Notes: generated by a model not told the origin, from the letters alone. Shown: positions 1 to 7,492, counted from the first letter of the stretch. The stretch: DNA of 52,210 nucleotides from an uncultured Lachnospiraceae bacterium (GCA_910586705.1 CAJUJK010000027.1:1-52210); one strand, 5' to 3'. Made by a program: numbers and translations.

Positions 1-61
1 GAATAAGTCTGTAAGCTGTTTTTCTTGCTTACAAACTTATTATACGAGGAGCGTGTAAATT

Positions 62-352
62 ATGGCAGAAGAACGAAATGTTTTTGAGGTTATTACAGAT
101 TATTCCGTCAATGAGCGGATAAATCAGATTTTGCTGGAGAATAAGCAGTATCAAGACATACAAGGTCAGATTGATAAACAGATTAAGTTGTTTGAAGAAC
201 TCAATCTGGATAAAGAGCAACGGTTAATTGTAGATCGGCTGGTTTCCCTTCACACGGAAAGCGGTGCTTTATATGGCAGAGTGACGTATCAGCAAGGCTG
301 TAGAGACTGTGTAACTTTGTTACAGGCGATGAACCTTATCAAAGCCTCATAG
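62..352 (+). CDS. Small helical protein of unknown function, mobile-element associated
   Basis: A 96-residue acidic, largely helical protein. The start at 62 has a GAGGAG ribosome binding site 9 bases upstream. There is no signal peptide or membrane segment. The C-terminal part (residues 65-92, with LYGRVTYQQGCRDC) loosely resembles the C-terminal region of short DUF6809-type proteins of Clostridia, but I cannot confirm this by reading. It precedes a DUF932 gene and an attachment-site-like tRNA fragment, so it is probably cargo of the integrated element whose end lies near 1.8 kb. Function unknown. Confidence 0.6.
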   Translation: MAEERNVFEVITDYSVNERINQILLENKQYQDIQGQIDKQIKLFEELNLDKEQRLIVDRLVSLHTESGALYGRVTYQQGCRDCVTLLQAMNLIKAS

Positions 353-420
353 CATCGGACGCAGAAGAATTAAGGTATATCAAAGATTTTCAACATCAAA
401 GTATATATTATTATCATAAG

Positions 421-456
421 CAGACCGATGGAGCCGATCCGTCGGTCTGACTTTTT
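421..456 (+). terminator. Rho-independent terminator between the small protein and DUF932 genes
   Basis: Perfect 8-bp stem CAGACCGA (421-428) with TCGGTCTG (442-449), 13-base loop, followed by a T-run at 452-456. It sits 68 bases after the first gene and 37 bases before the DUF932 start, so it ends the first transcript or attenuates the next. Confidence 0.75.
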
Positions 457-485
457 GTCAAATTAAAAGAATGGAGGAAAAAGGT

Positions 486-1418
486 ATGTCGGCAAATGTA
501 GAAACTATGTTTTACACGAGGGAAAAGCCTTGGCATGGTTTGGGGACAAAGGTGGAGGATGCGCCCACATCCGTAGATGCGTTGCGTCTGGCAGGATTGG
601 ATTGGAATGTGATGCAGGAGTCCATCTTTACAGAAACAGGGGACGCGATTGCTGGTTACAGGGTAAATATTCGTGACAGGGACAGAAAGGTGCTTGGGGT
701 GGTGAGTGATCGCTACAAGATCATCCAGAACAGGGAAGCATTTGCTTTCACGGACACTTTGCTTGGTTATGGCGTGCGCTATGAGACGGCGGGTTCCTTG
801 CAGGAGGGAAAGAGGGTGTGGCTTCTGGCGAGGTTGCCGAGGGAGTATATCATCGCGGAAGAGCAGATATCGCCCTATCTGGTTTTCAGCAATTCCCATG
901 ACGGAAGCGGAGCTGTGAGGGTAGCATTAACGCCAATCAGAGTTGTTTGTAACAACACACTGAATCTTGCTCTGGCTACAGCAAGCCGTTCTTGGTCTAT
1001 GATCCATAAGGGAAATGTAAAAGACAAGATGCAGGAGGCAAAGAATACTCTGTTTATGGCAGAGGCTTACATGGAGAGCCTTGGGGAAGAATTTGAACGC
1101 TTACACTGGATGAAAGTTACTGATAGTCAAGTAGCGGAATATGTTGAGAAGTTACTTCCGTTGGAAAAGGATGTTACAGAGACACGGGAGAAAAATACTC
1201 TGAAACTGCGTGAGGATATACTGCGCCGCTACTATGACGCGCCCGATCTGCGGGGTGTGGGGAACAACGCCTACCGATTTATCAACGCTGTGTCTGATTT
1301 TGCTACTCATGTTCAGCCGCTTCGCAGGACAGCAAATTATAATGAGAATCTTTTTGCCCGCACGATGGATGGCAACCCGATGATTGACAGGGCATATCAG
1401 CTTGTAAAGGCGGCGTAA
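486..1418 (+). CDS. DUF932 / phage-plasmid-like protein
   Basis: A 310-residue protein that begins MSANVETMFYTREKPWHGLG, the hallmark opening of the DUF932 family (phage/plasmid-like protein, TIGR03299 type). These proteins occur on phages, plasmids and integrative conjugative elements; their biochemical role is not established. An in-frame ATG at 471 exists, but GGAGG at 473-477 lies inside that extension at the right distance from the ATG at 486, so 486 is taken as the start. Length is usual for the family. Together with the tRNA-Leu fragment downstream it marks the left part of the window as a mobile element. Confidence 0.85.
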   Translation: MSANVETMFYTREKPWHGLGTKVEDAPTSVDALRLAGLDWNVMQESIFTETGDAIAGYRVNIRDRDRKVLGVVSDRYKIIQNREAFAFTDTLLGYGVRYETAGSLQEGKRVWLLARLPREYIIAEEQISPYLVFSNSHDGSGAVRVALTPIRVVCNNTLNLALATASRSWSMIHKGNVKDKMQEAKNTLFMAEAYMESLGEEFERLHWMKVTDSQVAEYVEKLLPLEKDVTETREKNTLKLREDILRRYYDAPDLRGVGNNAYRFINAVSDFATHVQPLRRTANYNENLFARTMDGNPMIDRAYQLVKAA

Positions 1419-1450
1419 GAGAATAGCAGAATGGAGGGAAGGCAGGGACT

Positions 1451-1528
1451 ATGGAACAAATAGTAAAAGCTGTGGTGGTTGGTATTCTTACAGTTATCAT
1501 TAGCGTTTTGAATAAAGACAGTGATTGA
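1451..1528 (+). CDS. 25-residue single-span membrane micropeptide (candidate)
   Basis: A short reading frame with a GGAGGG site at 1433-1438 (12 bases upstream). The translation has one short hydrophobic span (VVVGILTVIISVL) followed by the charged tail NKDSD. The layout (short, one span, Gly early in the helix, LN plus charged tail) recalls type I toxins of the Fst/Ldr kind, which end in WLN-charged residues, but there is no Trp or Pro and no antisense RNA can be proven. It could also be a chance frame in an untranslated tail. It lies 32 bases after the DUF932 gene within the mobile element. Confidence 0.35.
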   Translation: MEQIVKAVVVGILTVIISVLNKDSD

Positions 1529-1601
1529 CTGTAATAAAACAATATTATTCCCATATGAAAACTATAATAATTGCGTTACAGTATGGAGAGGAGTAATTTA
1601 T

Positions 1602-1644
1602 ATGGGTGAATGGCAGGCAGTTTGACAGCAATTTTGACAGCAAC
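1602..1644 (+). repeat. 25-bp direct repeat, copy 1 (two tandem TTTGACAGCAA units at 1620-1644)
   Basis: Positions 1620-1644 are identical to 1919-1943. Each copy contains TTTGACAGCAA twice with a 12-bp period (1621 and 1633 here). A 7-codon remnant frame with a good ribosome binding site (ATG at 1602) runs straight into the repeat and stops there. Tandem units on both sides of a tRNA-derived core are what arm-type integrase binding sites look like; this function is inferred. Confidence 0.6.
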
Positions 1645-1757
1645 GGGAAAAACAGAATATAACACGGGATAACATCAGCGGGACAGATTAGGCTGAAATA
1701 TGGATGAAATAACACGGTAGAATACTGTAAAATAGGGAAAAAACGGCAATCTCTTTA

Positions 1758-1805
1758 TTTAGGTTCCAGTGGGAGACCGTGCAGGTTCAAGTCCTGTTAT
1801 CCGCA
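1758..1805 (+). other. tRNA-Leu(TAG) 3' half: attachment site (attR-like) of an integrated element
   Basis: The segment reads as the 3' half of a class II tRNA. It has anticodon loop TTTAGGT (1758-1764, anticodon TAG), the 3' anticodon stem TCCAG, a long variable arm TGGGAGACCGT, a T-arm GCAGG-TTCAAGT-CCTGT (1781-1797), an acceptor strand TATCCGC (1798-1804) and discriminator A (1805). The 5' half is absent: upstream sequence cannot form the anticodon stem. A 3' half beginning at the anticodon loop is the usual footprint of a tyrosine-integrase element that used a tRNA gene. By that logic the element lies to the left and the intact, reconstituted tRNA-Leu is outside the window. Confidence 0.75.
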
Positions 1806-1850
1806 GTAAATCAGGAGAATGCGTGAAAGCAGGACTTGAATCGGAGCAAT

Positions 1851-1865
1851 GTCCTGTTATCCGCA
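1851..1865 (+). repeat. Second copy of the tRNA-Leu 3' end (15-bp direct repeat of 1791-1805)
   Basis: GTCCTGTTATCCGCA occurs at 1791-1805 and again exactly 60 bases later. Between them lies CAGGACTTGAA (about 1830-1840), the reverse complement of TTCAAGTCCTG in the first copy. This suggests a nested or repeated integration at the same tRNA end. The second copy is directly followed by the presumed tRNA terminator. Confidence 0.65.
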
Positions 1866-1870
1866 TAAAC

Positions 1871-1916
1871 AGGGGCTTTTGAGACATTTTAGGTGTCTTG
1901 GAAGCCCTTATTTTTT
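1871..1916 (+). terminator. Rho-independent terminator downstream of the tRNA-Leu end
   Basis: A two-part stem: AGGGGCTT (1871-1878) pairs with AAGCCCTT (1902-1909), inside which GAGACA (1881-1886) pairs with TGTCTT (1894-1899); then six T at 1911-1916. It is placed as expected for the original terminator of the tRNA-Leu gene. Confidence 0.75.
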
Positions 1917-1918
1917 GC

Positions 1919-1943
1919 GTTTGACAGCAATTTTGACAGCAAC
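1919..1943 (+). repeat. 25-bp direct repeat, copy 2 (chromosomal side)
   Basis: Identical to 1620-1644. It begins just after the tRNA terminator and ends at the stop codon of the minus-strand lipase gene, so it marks the junction with ordinary chromosome. Together with copy 1 it brackets the tRNA-Leu fragment. Confidence 0.65.
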
Positions 1944-3334
1944 TAAAACCCTTTCTCCTTCAAATCCGCAACAAGGTTTACATAAAATTCCCTCACATCA
2001 AACCCGGGAATATTCTCCCTATTCAAATCAATCGTATCTCCGTGGGAAATCCCGCGCCCTTCTTCGGTGGTCAGCAGCGTAAAATGCTCCCCGAACACGG
2101 CGCTTTCCACGGACACAAGCCCGTCGTTTGCGCCGTCGAAGTGTCTGACTAACGGATACGCCATATTTAAGGGAAACCTGCCGCTGGAGGCGCAGTTCAT
2201 CCGGCTGCCCACGCTCTGGTAAAGGATGCCGGGCTGATTTGGCAGCTCCCCGTTTCTGCGCTCACATGCGGAGGCTGTGAGATCCTGCACGGCGGCTAAA
2301 AAGTCGGGACTGTGGTCGCCGCATTTTTTCAGGGTGGCATTGTATTTGCGCGCCACGCTTTTCTGCACTTTCACAGGTATTTTGTCCAGAAGATAATCGG
2401 CGAAGATACAGCCTCTGTGAGGTGTGCTGACGGTCGTCAGGGATGCAATGTAAGGAGCGGCGCCGCAGGCGCTTATGGCGAAGCGGCTGTCCAGTCCGCC
2501 CTTGGAGTGGGCGATGATATTTACCTTTTCGCAGCCGGTCTGCTGTACAATCTCCCGGATGCGCTGCGCAAGCTCCTGTCCGCAGTTTGCGACGGAGGCG
2601 GCGGATTGCTGGCTGCCGTAGTAAACCGTGGCGCCGTTTCGTTTTAGGGCGTAGGGAATCCTGCCCCAGTAATTAAAGAAACGGAAATCCCGGAAAAATA
2701 CGCCGTGCACAAGCAGCAGGGGATATTTCGTCTCGCAGAGACGGCTCTCGGCGCGGGTCTGGTCGAGCAGGTATTTCTCTTTTTCAAACGCCGCTTCATT
2801 TGCTGTGATGGCGATGATCCGGCACAGCGCCCAGATGTGGACGAGTGGAATCCATCCGCAGACAATGCCGATGACGCGCCACTTGATGCCAAGCTGGACG
2901 GAGGTGGTGTATACGCGGATAATGCCGTTCCAGAAGAGGACGGACTCCATCAGCACGAGAAGGAGCAGGCTGAGCAGTCTGCCGATGCCGTAGCCAAGCC
3001 CGGAACCGCCTGTTTGCAGGAAAAGAGAGTGCAGGATAACAAAGACGGATCCGGCTGTGGTCGTGGCGAGGAAAAGCTGTAACAACGCCGCGCCGTTCTC
3101 CAGAATCCGGTTTCGTCTGCCGGCAGATTTGTCGAAAGTCAGTCTGGGACATACATTGATGAAAAGAAATAGAAAAAAGCCGATGAAACAGGCGGCAACG
3201 ACAGCCACAGCGCGGGCTGGCGTGAAGAAGGCGCTTCTCATGCCGCTGTCGGTGATATGGGGGATCAGTAGATAGAGGGCGCACATTTCCGCAAATAACA
3301 GCAGCGCCGATATGATTTTTCCTATGTGTTTCAT
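1943..3334 (-). CDS. Membrane-anchored alpha/beta-hydrolase lipase
   Basis: A 463-residue protein. The N-terminal 180 residues carry about five hydrophobic spans (near 5-25, 42-62, 82-106, 118-142, 152-177). The rest is a lipase-type alpha/beta-hydrolase domain beginning YPLLLVHG (about 204-211). The catalytic triad can be proposed as Ser277 in the nucleophile elbow AHSKG, Asp404 in GANDG and His431 in ISHGD. The family hydrolyses ester bonds of acylglycerols or related lipids; the substrate here is unknown. The start has GGAG about 7 bases upstream. It faces the mobile-element end on one side and is divergent from the MATE gene on the other. The elbow starts with Ala instead of the commoner Gly, seen in several bacterial lipases. 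Confidence 0.8.
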   Translation of the reverse strand: MKHIGKIISALLLFAEMCALYLLIPHITDSGMRSAFFTPARAVAVVAACFIGFFLFLFINVCPRLTFDKSAGRRNRILENGAALLQLFLATTTAGSVFVILHSLFLQTGGSGLGYGIGRLLSLLLLVLMESVLFWNGIIRVYTTSVQLGIKWRVIGIVCGWIPLVHIWALCRIIAITANEAAFEKEKYLLDQTRAESRLCETKYPLLLVHGVFFRDFRFFNYWGRIPYALKRNGATVYYGSQQSAASVANCGQELAQRIREIVQQTGCEKVNIIAHSKGGLDSRFAISACGAAPYIASLTTVSTPHRGCIFADYLLDKIPVKVQKSVARKYNATLKKCGDHSPDFLAAVQDLTASACERRNGELPNQPGILYQSVGSRMNCASSGRFPLNMAYPLVRHFDGANDGLVSVESAVFGEHFTLLTTEEGRGISHGDTIDLNRENIPGFDVREFYVNLVADLKEKGF

Positions 3335-3497
3335 GTCTTTCTCCGATCAATAAGTGCGGGTGCCGCAGAGGGCTGCTTTTTCGCCCGTTTTTTTCATGGT
3401 AACATATCGCAGGCAAAATGGAAATAGAGTTGCTTTTTCCTGTTTATGCTAGTAAGATGACTAGAGAGTCAAAAACAATGGAAAAGGAATGTTTTAT

Positions 3498-4880
3498 ATG
3501 AGCGCGGCAAAAGCAATGACGCGGGAGGAGCGCATGGCGACGGAGTCCATCGGCAGGCTGATGGCGAGCATGACGCTGCCGTCCATCCTCGCGCAGATCA
3601 TCAATATTTTATACAGCATTATAGACAGAATTTATATCGGGCACATGGAGGGCGTGGGAGCGAACGCCCTGACAGGGGTGGGAGTCACTTTCTGTATCAC
3701 GGTATTTATCTCCGCTTTTTCGGGGTTCGTCAACAGCGGCGCTGCGCCCCTTGCGGCGATCTGGCTGGGAAAACAGGACAGGGACCATGCGGAAAAAATT
3801 CTGGGAAACAGTGTCAGCTTTCTGGTGATCTGTACCGTGGCGCTGATGGTCATTTTCTATGCGTTCCAGAGACCCCTGCTCTACCAGTTTGGCGCCAGCG
3901 ACGCCACCATAGACTATGCGGTGGACTATCTGACGATCTATCTGGTGGGCACGCTGTTTGTGGAACTGGCGCTCGGGTTAAACGCTTTCATCATCTGCCA
4001 GAGCAGACCGGGTACGGCAATGCTGTCGGTGCTGATCGGCGCAGTGGCGAATATCATTCTGGATCCCATTTTTATCTTTGGTCTGGATATGGGCGTAAAG
4101 GGCGCGGCGGTGGCGACGGTGATCTCGCAGGCGCTCAGCGCGGCATGGGTGACGGGTTTCCTGCTCAGTGAGAAATCTTCCCTGAAAATAAGGAGAAAGT
4201 TTCTCCGGCTGGAGCGGGGCATATTAGTCAGCATTTTTTCTCTGGGGATATCGCCCTTTATCATGCGTGCCACGGAGAGTTTTATCAGCATTGTGTTAAA
4301 CCATGGATTGCAGGCATACGGCGGGGATCTCCATGTGGGCGCGCTGACCATTATGCAGAGCGTGATGCAGCTTTTTGCCGCCCCCATCGCTGGTTTTACG
4401 CAGGGTATGACACCCATTGTCAGCTACAATTATGGCGCGGGGAATTTTGACAGGGTAAAACAGCTCTACCGCTGGATGATCGGTCTGTGCTTCGGTTTTA
4501 TGCTTGTGTCCACAGCCACGACCATGCTGTTCCCGGAATTTTACGCCGGATTTTTCACCAACGAGACGGCGCTCGTGGAGCTGGTCGGCAGGGTGATGCC
4601 TGTCTTTATGGCGGGAATGCTTGTGTTCGGTCTGCAGAACGGGATTCAGCCGACGTTTCTTGCGCTCGGGCAGGCAAAGGTGTCTCTCTTCATCGCCGTG
4701 CTGCGCAAAATTATATTATTGATTCCTCTGGCGATCATCCTGCCGCACTTTTTCGGCGTGATGGGCGTTTACTATGCAGAGCCGGTCTCCGATATCATTT
4801 CGGCGACCACGGCGAGCGTGCTGTTTCTCATTAACATCAGAAAGATCCTGTCAACGGAAGCGCTGGCTAAGATCCGGTAA
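3498..4880 (+). CDS. MATE family multidrug/cation efflux transporter
   Basis: A 460-residue polytopic protein with about 12 membrane spans in two repeated halves. The opening MTREERMATESIGRLMASM and the segments PSILAQIINILYSIIDRIYIG and GVKGAAVATVISQALSAAWV are typical of MATE proteins, which export drugs or metabolites in exchange for Na+ or H+. Another ATG at 3489 is in frame, but AGGA at 3485-3488 touches it; the spacing fits 3498 better. Upstream, GACT-AGAG-AGTC (about 3459-3470) is a short dyad of the sort used by MarR-type repressors, though no regulator gene is adjacent. Substrate cannot be inferred. Confidence 0.85.
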   Translation: MSAAKAMTREERMATESIGRLMASMTLPSILAQIINILYSIIDRIYIGHMEGVGANALTGVGVTFCITVFISAFSGFVNSGAAPLAAIWLGKQDRDHAEKILGNSVSFLVICTVALMVIFYAFQRPLLYQFGASDATIDYAVDYLTIYLVGTLFVELALGLNAFIICQSRPGTAMLSVLIGAVANIILDPIFIFGLDMGVKGAAVATVISQALSAAWVTGFLLSEKSSLKIRRKFLRLERGILVSIFSLGISPFIMRATESFISIVLNHGLQAYGGDLHVGALTIMQSVMQLFAAPIAGFTQGMTPIVSYNYGAGNFDRVKQLYRWMIGLCFGFMLVSTATTMLFPEFYAGFFTNETALVELVGRVMPVFMAGMLVFGLQNGIQPTFLALGQAKVSLFIAVLRKIILLIPLAIILPHFFGVMGVYYAEPVSDIISATTASVLFLINIRKILSTEALAKIR

Positions 4881-5105
4881 AAAATTGCCGCCGGAAGCCG
4901 CGGCTGTGCATGGAAGCCTTGACAGGCGGGTATACTTTATGTTACATTATCTCACAAGTTAAGAGGGAGTAGTTATCCTGTGTAAGCAACATACCCTGAC
5001 ACATGTGTCATGTTTACACGCTTTCCGTTTCATATTGTATATTTGTGAAATGACAGAAAGAACGAGACTTTTAGCATGAAAAATGTTGAAAGCCTCGTTT
5101 TATTT
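4881..5105 (+). terminator. Non-coding interval with a 14-bp palindrome and a strong terminator (5061-5105)
   Basis: The gap after the MATE gene holds a perfect palindrome TGACACATGTGTCA at 4997-5010, partly framed by GTGTAA (4980-4985) and TTTACAC (5013-5019). It then holds a long hairpin: AACGAG (5061-5066) pairs with CTCGTT (5094-5099), extended inward through about 10 more pairs, followed by a T-rich run. The hairpin ends either the MATE transcript or a leader transcript of the antiporter gene. I saw no riboswitch motif that I recognise. Confidence 0.65.
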
Positions 5106-5137
5106 TATTCGGGGCTTACGAAAAGGAGGAAAAGGAT

Positions 5138-6079
5138 ATGGATGTTTTGATGCAGATCGGTTTACTGGCGCTGGGGTTTGTGCTTCTGGTAAAAGGGGCA
5201 GACTGGTTCGTGGAGGGCGCGAGCCGGCTGGCGGAGAAATTCGGGATTCCCCAGCTTGTGATCGGGCTTACCATTGTAGCGATGGGAACTTCCCTGCCTG
5301 AGGCGGCGGTCAGCGTGTCGGCGGCATTAAAGGGGAGCGCGGAGATTACAATCGGCAATATCGTGGGCAGCAATATTATGAATATTCTGCTGATTCTGGG
5401 GCTGAGCGCCCTCATAACCCCCATAGCGGTACAGAAAACGACGGTGAGATATGAGATTCCCTTCGTGATTCTGGTTTCTGTGATCCTTGTCGTCATGGGC
5501 GCAACCGGGGACAATCTGCTGCACTTTTCCGACGGGCTGATTCTCTGGGCGCTGATGCTTATTTATCTCGGATATCTGCTTGTCATTGCAAAAAAGGGCG
5601 GCGGTCTGCCGGAGGAGATGCCGGACGGAAAACCGATGCCGGTCTGGAAAATGCTGCTGCTGATTGTTCTGGGCGGGGCGATGATCGTGCTTGGTTCCGA
5701 TGTGGCGGTGGACGCGGCAACGGCGCTTGCGTTGATCTTTGGCATGAGCGAGCGGCTGATCGGTCTGACAATCGTGGCGTTCGGCACATCCCTGCCGGAG
5801 CTTGTGACAAGCGTGACGGCGGCAATTAAGGGCAAGGCGGATATTGCGGTTGGAAACATTGTAGGCAGTAATATATTCAATATTCTTTTCGTGGTGGGAA
5901 CCTCGGCGCTGATCACGCCTGTGGCATATGCCCCGGAATTTTTGACGGACGGCATCGTGTGTATTGCGGCGGCGGTGCTTTTGTGGCTCTGTGTCTTCAG
6001 AAAAAAGCGGCTGGGACGTGTGGGAGGTCTGCTCATGCTGCTCGGTTACGGCGGATACTTTATGTACCTGATGCGGTAG
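5138..6079 (+). CDS. Calcium/sodium antiporter, CaCA family (YrbG-like)
   Basis: A 313-residue membrane protein with about ten spans and the two inverted alpha-repeats of Ca2+/cation antiporters. The first repeat has the segment ending GTSLPEAAVSVSAAL (about residues 48-64) followed by GNIVGSNIMN. The second repeats the pattern: FGTSLPELVTSVTAAIKGKADIAVGNIVGSNIFN (split here: FGTSLPELVTSVTAAIKG, then ADIAVGNIVGSNIFN). The conserved acidic residue in each GTSLPE motif binds the cation in characterised relatives. The protein exchanges Ca2+ for Na+ or H+ across the cytoplasmic membrane. AAGGAGG stands 10 bases before the start. It is a single-gene unit. Confidence 0.88.
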   Translation: MDVLMQIGLLALGFVLLVKGADWFVEGASRLAEKFGIPQLVIGLTIVAMGTSLPEAAVSVSAALKGSAEITIGNIVGSNIMNILLILGLSALITPIAVQKTTVRYEIPFVILVSVILVVMGATGDNLLHFSDGLILWALMLIYLGYLLVIAKKGGGLPEEMPDGKPMPVWKMLLLIVLGGAMIVLGSDVAVDAATALALIFGMSERLIGLTIVAFGTSLPELVTSVTAAIKGKADIAVGNIVGSNIFNILFVVGTSALITPVAYAPEFLTDGIVCIAAAVLLWLCVFRKKRLGRVGGLLMLLGYGGYFMYLMR

Positions 6080-6113
6080 AATCTATAAGTTATGTAAACT
6101 ACTTTGGCAAAAT

Positions 6114-6150
6114 ATACCCCAAAAAGTGCAATCTATACCAAAAAGCACGC
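6114..6150 (+). promoter_or_regulatory. Direct repeat upstream of the peptide/kinase/regulator genes, possible LytTR operator
   Basis: TATACCCCAAAAAGTGC (from 6114) and TATACCAAAAAGCAC (from 6134) are imperfect direct repeats 20 bases apart. LytTR-domain regulators bind pairs of short direct repeats about two helical turns apart, and this locus encodes a LytTR regulator, so autoregulation is plausible. A -10-like TATGAT follows at 6169-6174; if used, the transcript would begin almost at the peptide ATG. Confidence 0.4.
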
Positions 6151-6181
6151 CGCGCGGCTGAAATGTAGTATGATAGGAGAC

Positions 6182-6274
6182 ATGAAGAATGTAAACGTAG
6201 ATGCACTTATTACAAATTTAGCCAGTCATATGGCAACCCCGGAAATATGGGGGGGGGGTAGAAAGAAATGTTAG
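6182..6274 (+). CDS. Candidate 30-residue signal peptide precursor upstream of a GHKL kinase
   Basis: ATG at 6182 with AGGAG 3-4 bases upstream opens a 30-codon frame: MKNVNVDALITNL, then ASHMATPEIWGGG and the basic end RKKC. It overlaps the kinase start (6268) by seven bases. Small peptides encoded directly before an AgrC/AgrA-like pair are often the cognate signal, but this one has no AgrD-like hydrophobic leader and no AgrB processing gene is adjacent. The C-terminal codons lie in a run of ten G (6249-6258), so slippage would change the end of the peptide: 8 or 11 G give an end at WGG or WGGG, 9 G read into another frame. It could also be a non-functional leader frame. Confidence 0.4.
   Translation: MKNVNVDALITNLASHMATPEIWGGGRKKC
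6249..6258 (+). repeat. Homopolymeric G10 tract at the kinase translation start
   Basis: Ten consecutive G lie 9 bases before the kinase ATG at 6268. No ordinary AGGAGG is present, so the G-run itself is the only purine-rich ribosome binding site (G-U wobble with the anti-Shine-Dalgarno is possible). Tracts of this length are prone to slipped-strand change and would alter both the spacing to the kinase start and the overlapping peptide frame. Confidence 0.7.
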
Positions 6275-7479
6275 GCGGTTCTGTGGCGATAGCGTTGGTT
6301 CGGATGATAGTCAGTATCGGAGGAGTGATGCTGCTCTTTTTCCTGATCAGTGAATCAAGATTTGAAAAGAGAAGGACGGTGGCGGTGTGTCTGTGCGCTT
6401 ATGCGGTTCTGATCGGCATAACCTGCGTCTGGTACGCCATATCCCAGCAGGTATTTGCGCGGATGGGCGCCCTTGTGACGTATCTGCTCTTTGGCATATT
6501 TGCCGTCTGGATCAGCCGCGATTCGGTATACGTCTGCATGTATAAGTTAGCGCTTGTCTTTTATCTGATGTCGGTGTTTATGATCGGCGGCATCGAGATT
6601 GCGGTATTCTTTTTTGGCAAAAATGTGTGGGCTGATATTGTGGGGCGTTTTGTGCTGCTCGGACTGATCGCGTGGTTTATCGACAAGAAGGTAAAGCAGA
6701 CGATCCGGGGATTTTCCGATTATGTGGAATATGAGCTGGACAGGTTCAGCGTGGCGATTATGATGCTGAGTCTCTTCTTTGGCATTGCTTTCATTCTGAA
6801 TCCGAAAATTCAGGACCAGACGCCTTACAGACTGATGCAGATTGCCATGAACTTTTTCCTGACGGGAATTTTACAGATACTGGTATTCCGCCTTTATCTG
6901 CATATCGGTATAGAAAAGACATATATGCAGGAGAATCAGCTTATGGAGATGAATCACCGTCTGCTGGAGCGCAATATGGAGCTTCTGGCGGCAGCAGGCG
7001 AGGATAAACCGACAGAAAAACTTTGCAACAATGCCGCTGTCAACAGGATTCTTGCAGCGTACACCGCGCAGGCGAGAAAAGAACAGATCAAGGTGATGCT
7101 GGATGTGGAGCTTGGAAGCAATTCAGGCATTCCCAATATTGATCTGATCACCATACTGGCAAACGCGTGGGAGAATGCCCTGTACGGCTGTAAGGAGGCA
7201 GTAAAAGAGGACGGCAGACGGGAGTGCGTCATCCGGCTTATGGTCAGAAAAAAGAAAAACAAGCTTGTTATTTTCTGCAGCAATTCATGCAAGGCGGAGG
7301 CTGGAATGGAAAAAGGCCTGCCGAAACCCGAGGACTCGGGCGGAATCGGCGTGATGAGCATTGTCAGGACGGCGGAGAAGTTTGACGGGGAATACGACTT
7401 TAAGTATGACAACGGGGTTTTTGTTTTTCGTCTGGTTATGAACATTCCCGCCGACGGAGATTCCGTAGCGTCAGTGTGA
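6268..7479 (+). CDS. GHKL-domain sensor histidine kinase, AgrC-like, without a recognisable H-box
   Basis: A 403-residue protein. Residues 1-215 hold six or seven hydrophobic spans; the rest is a cytoplasmic GHKL ATPase domain with N-box ILANAWENAL (Asn299, Glu302, Asn303) and a glycine box DSGGIGVMS (about 357-364). In this class the phosphoacceptor sits in an RHDxxNH-type H-box about 100 residues before the N-box. Here the linker reads ENQLMEMNHRLLERNMELL and passes quickly to NNAAVNRILAAY, so the H-box helix seems deleted; the only nearby His is His230, in an atypical context. The gene precedes its LytTR regulator with a 13-base gap, so the pair is co-transcribed. Autophosphorylation is therefore doubtful, but nucleotide binding looks intact. 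Confidence 0.82.
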   Translation: MLGGSVAIALVRMIVSIGGVMLLFFLISESRFEKRRTVAVCLCAYAVLIGITCVWYAISQQVFARMGALVTYLLFGIFAVWISRDSVYVCMYKLALVFYLMSVFMIGGIEIAVFFFGKNVWADIVGRFVLLGLIAWFIDKKVKQTIRGFSDYVEYELDRFSVAIMMLSLFFGIAFILNPKIQDQTPYRLMQIAMNFFLTGILQILVFRLYLHIGIEKTYMQENQLMEMNHRLLERNMELLAAAGEDKPTEKLCNNAAVNRILAAYTAQARKEQIKVMLDVELGSNSGIPNIDLITILANAWENALYGCKEAVKEDGRRECVIRLMVRKKKNKLVIFCSNSCKAEAGMEKGLPKPEDSGGIGVMSIVRTAEKFDGEYDFKYDNGVFVFRLVMNIPADGDSVASV

Positions 7480-7492
7480 CAGGAGAGAATCC

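Noticed and set aside
1758..1805. A functional tRNA gene
   Set aside because: Only the 3' half from the anticodon loop is present; no 5' acceptor strand or D-arm upstream.
4881..5137. Possible Mn2+-type or other riboswitch before the antiporter gene
   Set aside because: None of the conserved loop sequences could be found; only a terminator and a palindrome.
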